DNA of 13,975 nucleotides from Pelotomaculum sp. UBA5255 (GTDB lineage: Bacteria; Bacillota; Desulfotomaculia; Desulfotomaculales; Pelotomaculaceae). Below, one piece after another: positions 1 through 5,724 of the stretch. Position 1 is the first letter of the stretch. Each line of letters starts with the position of its first letter. The stretch is taken from the NCBI GenBank assembly GCA_002408725.1, contig DHTR01000073.1:1-13975 (forward strand), given 5' to 3'. The notes under the pieces were generated by a model. That model saw only the letters and a program-made list of their open reading frames with translations, did not search any database and had not been told where the DNA came from. The translations under genes and the position numbers were made by a program.

Positions 1-1
1 C

Positions 2-199
2 ATCCTGCTCACCGCGTTCTGGATGGTATTGAACGACCTCATGGATTACGCGATGGGGCTACACCCATATTTGTTTGCGGAAGGGCAAGCGCAGCTAGCC
101 CTAGTCTCCGCCGTGGGTCTGACCCTTTCGGTAACTGCGGGGATGGGATTGCGCAGGTGGTTCGATGCCAGGATGGCGGGGACAAGGTCGGCCCAGTAA
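2..199 (+). CDS. C-terminal fragment of an unidentified membrane protein
   Basis: The reading frame is open from the left edge of the window to a TAA at 197-199, giving 65 residues that lack the N-terminus. Two hydrophobic stretches are visible: one at the start (ILLTAFWMVL) and one in the second half (LALVSAVGLTLSVTAGMGL). The second is followed by a basic, polar tail (RRWFDARMAGTRSAQ). This pattern fits the end of an integral membrane protein with a cytoplasmic C-terminus. I do not recognise the family. The frame is supported only by being open and having membrane-like composition, so it could be spurious. It lies about 180 nt upstream of rpoN with a weak hairpin between, so it is probably not tightly coupled to rpoN. 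Confidence 0.5.
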   Translation: MLLTAFWMVLNDLMDYAMGLHPYLFAEGQAQLALVSAVGLTLSVTAGMGLRRWFDARMAGTRSAQ

Positions 200-213
200 A
201 CCACGGAAAAGTT

Positions 214-236
214 CTTTTTGGTTAAAAAGCCTTTTA
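214..236 (+). terminator. Weak AT-rich hairpin after the upstream membrane gene
   Basis: CTTTTT (214-219), loop GGTT, AAAAAG (224-229), then CCTTTTAT. The stem is a perfect 6 bp but AT-rich, so any termination would be weak. It lies 15 nt after the stop of the partial membrane-protein gene. Confidence 0.3.
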
Positions 237-378
237 TATCAACACTTAAGGTCCAAGCAAATGCAACAATTACCTGGTGAATATCTTGGGATCAGGACGA
301 ACCGTGCAGGAAAACGCTCGGTCGTTGGAGAATAAAAAATATAACGAAAATTGTCATTTCTCCTGAGGAGTGAACGCA

Positions 379-1797
379 ATGCGAATGGGTTATGGGCTAA
401 ACGTAGAACAAACTCAAAGATTAATCATGACCCCCGAATTGCGCCAGGCTATTACCGTTCTGCAGCTTTCTGCACTTGAACTTTCCATGTATATAGAACA
501 ACAACTTGAGGAAAACCCCTTGCTTGAGCTGAGGGAAGACGAGGTCGAAAGAGGGGAAGAGGCCGAGGCTGAAGAAAATTCGGCTGAGAACGAAGAAGTG
601 GAAAGAAAAGAATATGACCTGGACTGGGAGGAGTATTTTCAGGACAGCAGTGACCTGGGAGTGGTCCGACGGGAAAAGGTTCAGGCGCAGGAGGAATACA
701 GTTACGAGAATTTTCTGTCGCAGTCGATGACGCTTTCCGAGCACCTTCTTTTTCAATTGAACTTGACTCCTTACAAGGGTAAGAATCGGTTAATCGGCGA
801 ATATATTATCGGAAACCTTGATGAAAATGGATATCTTCAAGTTTCCCTGGAGGAAATCAGCCTGCGCCTTGGCGTGAGCGAGTCCAAGGTTGCCATGATG
901 CTGAACGTGGTTCAGAACTTTGACCCGCCTGGGGTCGGGGCCAGGGACCTGGTGGAGTGCCTTTTAATCCAGGTCAAACATTTAGGGATTAAGGATAGCG
1001 TCCTGGAAAAACTGATTAGAAACCACCTGGTGGACCTGTCCAAGGGCAAGCTGAACCGGATCGCCCATGAACTGGATATAACAGTCCAGGCTGCCCAGCG
1101 GGCGGCCGATGTCTTAAAAACTCTTGACCCCAAACCAGGTCGCAATTTTTCAAATATGAACAATAACCGCTATATTACACCGGATATCGTTCTGGAAAAA
1201 GTGGAAGGTGAATATGTTATTCTGGTGAATGATGTGGCCATTCCACGCATTACCATCAATGCAACCTACCGCTCGGTACTCTCTAAGGATAAAAACTATG
1301 ACCCCGGGACCCGCCGCTTCGTGGAAAGCAGGCTGAATGCGGCGGCCTGGCTAATCCGGAGCATTGAGCAACGGAGGCTGACCCTGTACAAGGTTGCCAA
1401 CTGCCTGGTTGAACTGCAGAGGGACTTTCTGGACCACGGCGTAAAATATTTAAAGCCGCTGAATTTGAAGAAGGTCGCCGGGCTGGTGGGTCTGCATGAG
1501 TCCACCGTCAGCAGGGCTACCTCAAACAAATATATTCAGACCCCACAGGGTGTTTTCGAGATGAAATACTTCTTCTCCACCGGCTTAAACAACTCAGCAG
1601 GAACCATGACCTCGGCTGAAAGCATCAAAAAAACACTCCAGGAGATCGTGGCCCGGGAGGATGCCAGAACTCCGCTGAACGATCAGCAGATTTCCGATAT
1701 GTTCCGGTTGGGCGGGATCACCATATCCAGGCGCACTGTGGCCAAGTACCGCGATGAATTGGGGATCGCCGCTATTCGCAAAAGAAAGAGATATTAG
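379..1797 (+). CDS. rpoN: RNA polymerase sigma-54 factor (RpoN/SigL)
   Basis: Alternative sigma factor that directs RNA polymerase to -24/-12 promoters and needs an AAA+ enhancer-binding activator to open them. The N-terminal activator-interaction region is clear: it is rich in Gln and Leu and contains MTPELRQAITVLQLS and EENPLLEL. A very acidic linker follows (about residues 55-90), then the core-binding domain and a helix-turn-helix. Near the C-terminus, SRRTVAKYRD is the RpoN box that contacts the -24 element, with Ser in place of the usual first Ala. The length of 472 aa is normal. A GTG at 370 is in frame, but the Shine-Dalgarno TGAGGAG (364-370) overlaps it. ATG 379 lies 8 nt after that site and is the better start. 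The gene ends in a strong stem-loop, so it is probably a unit separate from gapA. No convincing sigma-54 promoter is visible in the window, so its regulon is not local. Confidence 0.95.
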   Translation: MRMGYGLNVEQTQRLIMTPELRQAITVLQLSALELSMYIEQQLEENPLLELREDEVERGEEAEAEENSAENEEVERKEYDLDWEEYFQDSSDLGVVRREKVQAQEEYSYENFLSQSMTLSEHLLFQLNLTPYKGKNRLIGEYIIGNLDENGYLQVSLEEISLRLGVSESKVAMMLNVVQNFDPPGVGARDLVECLLIQVKHLGIKDSVLEKLIRNHLVDLSKGKLNRIAHELDITVQAAQRAADVLKTLDPKPGRNFSNMNNNRYITPDIVLEKVEGEYVILVNDVAIPRITINATYRSVLSKDKNYDPGTRRFVESRLNAAAWLIRSIEQRRLTLYKVANCLVELQRDFLDHGVKYLKPLNLKKVAGLVGLHESTVSRATSNKYIQTPQGVFEMKYFFSTGLNNSAGTMTSAESIKKTLQEIVAREDARTPLNDQQISDMFRLGGITISRRTVAKYRDELGIAAIRKRKRY

Positions 1798-1813
1798 GAA
1801 AATAACTATAAAC

Positions 1814-1853
1814 TACGGGGGTGCTGACAAAAAGTTGGTACCCCGTAATTTCT
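1814..1853 (+). terminator. Terminator-like hairpin after rpoN
   Basis: TACGGGG (1814-1820), a bulged G, then TGCTGAC pairs through loop AAAAA with GTTGGTA and CCCCGTA (to 1847). This gives a 14-bp stem including G-U pairs. The following ATTTCTGTT is only moderately U-rich, so termination may be partial. It separates rpoN from the glycolytic genes. Confidence 0.65.
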
Positions 1854-1880
1854 GTTAAATATTTTTTGAGGGAAGGAACT

Positions 1881-1911
1881 TTGAGGCCTACAGAGAATTA
1901 GAGTATATACT
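1881..1911 (+). promoter_or_regulatory. Candidate sigma-A promoter for the glycolytic operon
   Basis: TTGAGG (1881-1886) is followed after 17 nt by TATATA (1904-1909); an overlapping TATACT (1906-1911) gives a 19-nt spacer. A second TATACT lies at 1937-1942, but it has no good -35. A transcript from that second site would start near 1949, downstream of the ATG at 1944. Either site would drive gapA and the genes after it. Confidence 0.5.
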
Positions 1912-1970
1912 ATTTCATAGAATATGGCTAATTAGGTATACTAATGAGAGGAGCGGGTAGTACTAATGGG

Positions 1971-2996
1971 GTGAAAATAGGGATTAATGGTCTTGGAAGG
2001 ATTGGCCGTGATGTTCTCAGATGCGCATTAAAGCGACCGGACATTGAGGTCATGGCGGTCAATCATAAGTCCCGGAGAATCGCGGTAACCGATACGTATG
2101 CCCAGTCCGTGGCTCATATGCTGAAGTACGATTCCATTCACGGCACTTTTGACGCAGATGTCAGTTCCAAGGACAACAGCGCGATTGTTGTTGACGGACA
2201 TGAAGTTCTGCTGCTGGCTGAAGGAGATCCCACGAAGTTACCCTGGAAAGAGCTTGGCGTCGAGTTCGTGGTGGAGTCCACGGGAAGGTTTAATAACAAA
2301 GATGAAGCGGCTATGCACATCAAGGCCGGCGCCCGGAAAGTGGTTTTAAGCGCCCCGGCCAAGGGCGATTGTATGACTATCGTGATGGGCGTAAACGAAG
2401 AGCAGTATGACCCTTCCTTGCACCACGTAGTTTCAAACGCTTCTTGCACCACCAATTGTCTGGCCCCGGTTGCCAAGGTTCTTCATGAAAAATTTGGGAT
2501 CGTAAAAGGGCTGATGACAACCATTCATGCCTATACCAACGACCAGCAACTTCTGGATATGCCTCACCGGGATATGAGAAGGGCGAGGGCGGCCAACCTG
2601 TCCATTATCCCCACCACAACCGGGGCGGCCAGGGCCGTAGCTCTGGTGATGCCGGAACTGAAAGGAAAGCTGAACGGTTTTGCCATGCGGGTTCCGACGC
2701 CCAATGTCTCGGTGGTGGACCTTGTGGTGGAACTGGCCAAAACGACTTCCGCCGCTGAGGTTAACCAGGCTTTTCAAGAAGCTGCGGAAGGTTCTTTAAG
2801 GGGGATCCTGGGCTTTTGTGAGCTGCCCCTGGTTTCCATGGACTATAACGGCAACCCCCATTCGGCCGTCATAGATGCCCTTTCCACCATGGTCATCGAC
2901 GGGAACATGGCCAAAGTAATCGCCTGGTACGATAATGAGTGGGGCTATTCCCAGCGAGTGCTGGATCTGTTGCTGCACATGGCTTCAAGAGGTTAG
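1971..2996 (+). CDS. gapA: Glyceraldehyde-3-phosphate dehydrogenase
   Basis: Oxidative phosphorylation of glyceraldehyde-3-phosphate to 1,3-bisphosphoglycerate, coupled to NAD(P)+ reduction. From GTG 1971 the protein has 341 aa. The Rossmann motif GINGLGRIGR is at 4-13, the catalytic Cys159 is in SNASCTTN, and His186 is in the HAYTND segment. The family motifs RRARAANLSIIPTTTGAA and WYDNEWGYS are intact. Two oddities. The Asp normally at position 32, which reads the adenosine ribose of NAD, is His, followed by KSRR and about 8 extra residues. The start is also unclear: an in-frame ATG at 1944 adds nine atypical residues and has no ribosome binding site. The strong GAGAGGAG (1946-1953) points instead to ATG 1966, which is out of frame by one base. 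Cofactor choice (NAD or NADP) and glycolytic or gluconeogenic direction remain open, though the position before pgk favours glycolysis. Confidence 0.93.
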   Translation: MKIGINGLGRIGRDVLRCALKRPDIEVMAVNHKSRRIAVTDTYAQSVAHMLKYDSIHGTFDADVSSKDNSAIVVDGHEVLLLAEGDPTKLPWKELGVEFVVESTGRFNNKDEAAMHIKAGARKVVLSAPAKGDCMTIVMGVNEEQYDPSLHHVVSNASCTTNCLAPVAKVLHEKFGIVKGLMTTIHAYTNDQQLLDMPHRDMRRARAANLSIIPTTTGAARAVALVMPELKGKLNGFAMRVPTPNVSVVDLVVELAKTTSAAEVNQAFQEAAEGSLRGILGFCELPLVSMDYNGNPHSAVIDALSTMVIDGNMAKVIAWYDNEWGYSQRVLDLLLHMASRG

Positions 2997-3033
2997 ACTG
3001 GAATTAAAAGAAACAATTCGTTTTCGGGGGTAG

Positions 3034-3103
3034 AAAGGCGCTGTAAAAACACCTTGCGCGGCCAGGAGCAATACTGGGCGGGCGAATGTTTTTGCAGCGC
3101 TTT
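3034..3103 (+). repeat. Long imperfect inverted repeat between gapA and pgk
   Basis: AAAGGCGCTGTAAAAACA (3034-3051) pairs with TGTTTTTGCAGCGCTTT (3087-3103) with one bulge and one G-U pair. The 35-nt loop contains a further CCAG/CTGG pairing. There is no U-tract, so it is unlikely to be a simple terminator. In the transcript it could act as a stability or processing element setting gapA against pgk levels. Confidence 0.7.
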
Positions 3104-3135
3104 CCAGAGACTGTCCGAAAGAGAGGTGTTTTTGC

Positions 3136-4320
3136 ATGGCCAAGAAGACAATAAGAGATATCGATGTGGCGGGTAAGCGCGTACTGGTCCGGGTTGATTT
3201 TAATGTTCCTCTGGATAAAAGCGGCCGGGTTTTCGATGCTACCCGGATCCGGGCGGCCATCCCCACCATCGATTATCTGATTCAACAAAAGTCAAAAGTC
3301 ATTCTTTGTTCACACCTCGGGCGCCCAAAGGGAAAAGTGGATGAAAAATATAAAATGGACCCCGCAGCTTCGCGCCTGTCTGAACTGCTGGGCAGGCCGG
3401 TCAAGAAGGTGGACGACTGTGTGGGGGAAGTCCCCCGGTCAGCTATTGAGCAGATGCAGGGAGGAGATGTGGTCCTCCTGGAAAACCTTCGATTTTATCC
3501 TGAGGAAGAGAAGAACGACGAGGCATTTGCTAAAGAGCTGGCGGCCCTGGCCGACATCTATGTCAATGACGCTTTCGGGACTGCCCACCGGGCCCACGCC
3601 TCCACAGAGGGAGTCACCGAATTTCTGCCGGCAGTGGCAGGTTTTTTAATGGAAAAAGAACTGGATATGCTGGGCAGGCTGCTGGCAAATCCGGAACATC
3701 CCTTTGTCGCCATCATTGGAGGGGCCAAAGTGTCAGACAAAATAGCTGTCCTTTCAAATCTGCTGGAAAAGGTGGACACCCTGATTATCGGGGGCGGGAT
3801 GGCCAATACCTTCCTCAAGGCACAGGGGCTCAATATCGGTAAGTCTCTGCTGGAGGCTGATAAAACCGACATGGCCAAGAACTTGATGAGGGAGGCCAGG
3901 AGCAAGGGTGTCCACCTGCTCCTGCCCGTGGACGTCGTGGTGGCGCCTGGAGCGGCGCCTGATGCCGAGCCTAAGACTGTGCCCGTGGATAAAATCCCAG
4001 CTGAGTGGATGGCACTGGACATTGGGCCTGAGACCGTCGGGAATTTTGCCGAAGTCCTTAAAACCGCCAGGACCGTGGTTTGGAACGGGCCGATGGGTGT
4101 TTTTGAAATGAAGCCCTTTGCCGGGGGCACCGAAGCAATCGCCCGGGAGCTAAGCCGGGTCGAGGGCATTACCGTTGTCGGTGGCGGCGATTCCGTGGCC
4201 GCTGTAAGGAAAGCAGGGGTGGCGGACCTGATTACCCATATTTCAACCGGGGGCGGCGCGGCACTGGAGTTTCTGGAGGGAAAACAGCTTCCGGGAGTAG
4301 TAGCGCTGCTGGACAAGTAG
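3136..4320 (+). CDS. pgk: Phosphoglycerate kinase
   Basis: Transfers the acyl phosphate of 1,3-bisphosphoglycerate to ADP, making ATP and 3-phosphoglycerate; cytoplasmic and monomeric in most bacteria. At 394 aa it has the full family length. Visible signatures in order: RVDFNVPL near residues 19-26 and HLGRPKG at 60-66 (substrate-binding N-domain), then GGAKVSDKI, GGGMANTFL, NGPMGVFE, GGGDSVAAV and STGGGAALEFLEGKQLPGV (nucleotide-binding C-domain and hinge). ATG 3136 is preceded by GAGAGGTG with about 7-nt spacing. It lies 139 nt after gapA, separated by the long inverted repeat, and is presumably co-transcribed with gapA. Nothing is unusual in the protein itself. Confidence 0.97.
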   Translation: MAKKTIRDIDVAGKRVLVRVDFNVPLDKSGRVFDATRIRAAIPTIDYLIQQKSKVILCSHLGRPKGKVDEKYKMDPAASRLSELLGRPVKKVDDCVGEVPRSAIEQMQGGDVVLLENLRFYPEEEKNDEAFAKELAALADIYVNDAFGTAHRAHASTEGVTEFLPAVAGFLMEKELDMLGRLLANPEHPFVAIIGGAKVSDKIAVLSNLLEKVDTLIIGGGMANTFLKAQGLNIGKSLLEADKTDMAKNLMREARSKGVHLLLPVDVVVAPGAAPDAEPKTVPVDKIPAEWMALDIGPETVGNFAEVLKTARTVVWNGPMGVFEMKPFAGGTEAIARELSRVEGITVVGGGDSVAAVRKAGVADLITHISTGGGAALEFLEGKQLPGVVALLDK

Positions 4321-4356
4321 GGCTGTTCTTTTTAAAAAGGAACCTGGTGAGGAAGC

Positions 4357-4380
4357 AGCCGGACTGGTCCCGGGCTTTTT
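4357..4380 (+). terminator. Weak terminator/attenuator after pgk
   Basis: AGCCGG (4357-4362) pairs with CCCGGGCT (4369-4376) around a short loop with one bulge, and T4376-4380 forms a 5-nt U-tract. The stem is short and may only partly reduce transcription into tpiA. Confidence 0.45.
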
Positions 4381-4411
4381 AGCAGTAAAGTTTGTTTAAA
4401 GTGAGGCCCGG

Positions 4412-4442
4412 CCGCGATTTAGGACCGGGCCCTAAGGGACAG
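4412..4442 (+). repeat. GC-rich hairpin in the pgk-tpiA spacer
   Basis: GGCCCGG is repeated in inverted form as CCGGGCC about 13 nt later, giving a perfect 7-bp GC stem. No U-tract follows. It lies between the attenuator-like hairpin and the tpiA leader hairpin. Confidence 0.5.
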
Positions 4443-4495
4443 GATCCAGCGCTGCAATTCTACGGGACGTCTGTGCTTCCGGGGTAACAGGACCG

Positions 4496-4527
4496 GGCTG
4501 CAAGGCTTCTTTTGTTAGCTTGCAGCC
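4496..4527 (+). promoter_or_regulatory. Leader hairpin just upstream of tpiA
   Basis: GGCTGCAAG (4496-4504) pairs perfectly with CTTGCAGCC (4519-4527), and an inner CT/AG pair can extend the stem. It ends about 10 nt before the purine-rich tpiA ribosome binding region (4538-4553). It could be an mRNA stability or translation element; it lacks a U-tract. Confidence 0.55.
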
Positions 4528-4561
4528 GCGCCTTTAAAAAAGGAGGGAGGGAGGAACAACG

Positions 4562-5341
4562 TTGTTAAAGGAGCGCAGGCCTATTATTGCAGGAAACTGG
4601 AAAATGTTTAAGACCGTACCTGAGGCGGTGTCCTTCGCGCAGGAATTGAAAGGGGCTACGGTAGGGCTTACCGGCATCGAGGTGGCGGTTTGTCCTCCCT
4701 TTACCGCGCTGGTTCCGTTGGCCATAGCCCTACAGGGCACGGACATCGCCGCCGGCGCCCAGGATGTCTATTGGGAGGACAAGGGGGCCTTTACCGGGGA
4801 GATCTCGCCTGTGATGCTTAAAGACGCCGGATGCCGCTACGTTATTATCGGTCACTCGGAGCGGAGGCAGTTTTTCGGGGAAACCGATGAAACGGTGAAC
4901 CGCAAGGTTAGGGCGGTCCTCCCGCACGGTCTGATCCCGATCATGTGCGTCGGTGAACGGCTCGAGGAGCGGGAGGCGGGTGTTACCAGGGAGGTAGTAC
5001 ATAACCAGACGGTAGCCGGCCTGGCCGGTCTGGCGCCGGAGCAGGTGGCCGGCTTGGTCATAGCCTACGAGCCGGTATGGGCCATTGGCACGGGGAAAAC
5101 GGCTTCGGAAGAGGATGCCCAGCAGGTGATTGGTTACATCCGCGCCATGATCAAAGATTTATACGGCGGCGACGCGGCCGGACGGGTGCGCATTCAGTAC
5201 GGCGGAAGCGTTAAACCGGGAAACACAGCCGGACTGATGGCCATGCCGGACATTGACGGCGCCCTCGTGGGAGGCGCCAGCCTTGCAGTTGAAAGCTTTT
5301 TGGGCATCATTAAAGCTGCTGCAGGCTACAGGAAGTCGTAA
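4562..5341 (+). CDS. tpiA: Triosephosphate isomerase
   Basis: Interconverts dihydroxyacetone phosphate and glyceraldehyde-3-phosphate; a homodimeric TIM barrel in the cytoplasm. The 259 aa carry Asn12 and Lys14 in AGNWKM, catalytic His98 in IIGHSERR, catalytic Glu170 in AYEPVWAIGTGKTAS (loop 6 lid) and YGGSVKPGN (phosphate grip). The start is TTG 4562, about 8 nt after the last GGAGG of a repeated GGAGGGAGGGAGG site; no in-frame ATG or GTG fits. The 241-nt gap to pgk contains three hairpins, so expression may be uncoupled from pgk even if some read-through occurs. It supplies substrate to gapA and belongs to the same glycolytic cluster. Confidence 0.97.
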   Translation: MLKERRPIIAGNWKMFKTVPEAVSFAQELKGATVGLTGIEVAVCPPFTALVPLAIALQGTDIAAGAQDVYWEDKGAFTGEISPVMLKDAGCRYVIIGHSERRQFFGETDETVNRKVRAVLPHGLIPIMCVGERLEEREAGVTREVVHNQTVAGLAGLAPEQVAGLVIAYEPVWAIGTGKTASEEDAQQVIGYIRAMIKDLYGGDAAGRVRIQYGGSVKPGNTAGLMAMPDIDGALVGGASLAVESFLGIIKAAAGYRKS

Positions 5342-5390
5342 GGCGCAGGGCATGAGGCGAAAATAGGTCAGGGAGTAAGCGGGATAGGTA

Positions 5391-5460
5391 TTAAGAGGTT
5401 ATAAGAGGTTATAAGAGGTTATAAGAGGTTATAAGAGGTTATAAGAGGTTATAAGAGGTT
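5391..5460. repeat. 10-bp tandem repeat, seven copies
   Basis: Six exact copies of ATAAGAGGTT (5401-5460) are preceded by one copy with a single change (TTAAGAGGTT, 5391-5400). They are followed by decayed GTAAGGTT/GTAGGT-like units. The period is close to one DNA helical turn. Stops appear in each frame, so it is not coding. It is a likely site of length variation. Confidence 0.95.
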
Positions 5461-5464
5461 GTAA

Positions 5465-5705
5465 GGTTGTAGGTCGTAGGGTGTAGGATGAAGGTATGCG
5501 CTGACAGGAACAAAAATACATTTAAGACCGTAGGTTCGATTTCAATCGAACACATCTGACACTACCGTTACAAATACGAATAAATTCGCACCTACATAGG
5601 GGAAGCATGCCATTTAATTTATTTCAAAGAAAACCAGGTTTTTAAGCAAGGGTAATTAAATAATACAAAAAGTATCTTATTACCCAGGTCCCACGACCTA
5701 CGACC
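5465..5705. mobile_element. MITE-like element with terminal inverted repeats
   Basis: The left arm GGTTGTAGGTCGTAGGG (5465-5481) is the inverted copy of CCCACGACCTACGACC (5690-5705), with a perfect 9-bp core and one mismatch plus one indel. The enclosed 241 bp have no gene. They contain a perfect palindrome GTTCGATT-TC-AATCGAAC (5534-5551) and an AT-rich hairpin with GGGTAAT/ATTACCC ends (5650-5685). Its right end stops just before the gpmI ribosome binding site. I infer a non-autonomous miniature element or an intergenic repeat of this lineage. No target-site duplication was identified. With the 10-bp repeat, this accounts for most of the 368-nt tpiA-gpmI gap. Confidence 0.5.
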
Positions 5706-5724
5706 AAAATTGGAGGTACCTTTT

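Noticed and set aside
200..378. sigma-54 (-24/-12) autoregulatory promoter upstream of rpoN
   Set aside because: No TGGCAC-N5-TTGC(A/T)-like sequence could be found. A TATAAC at 340-345 exists but has no -35 at proper spacing.
3558..4316. 252-codon open frame on the - strand opposite pgk
   Set aside because: It lies fully within a certain pgk gene, has no recognisable motif and the low-complexity composition of an antisense shadow. The same applies to the antisense frames over gapA, gpmI and eno.
4440..4540. T-box or other known riboswitch before tpiA
   Set aside because: Hairpins are present, but the T-box sequence (AGGGTGGNACCGCG) and other class-defining motifs are not seen, and tpiA is not a usual target.
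5391..5460. CRISPR array
   Set aside because: Units are 10 bp with no spacers, so this is a simple tandem repeat.
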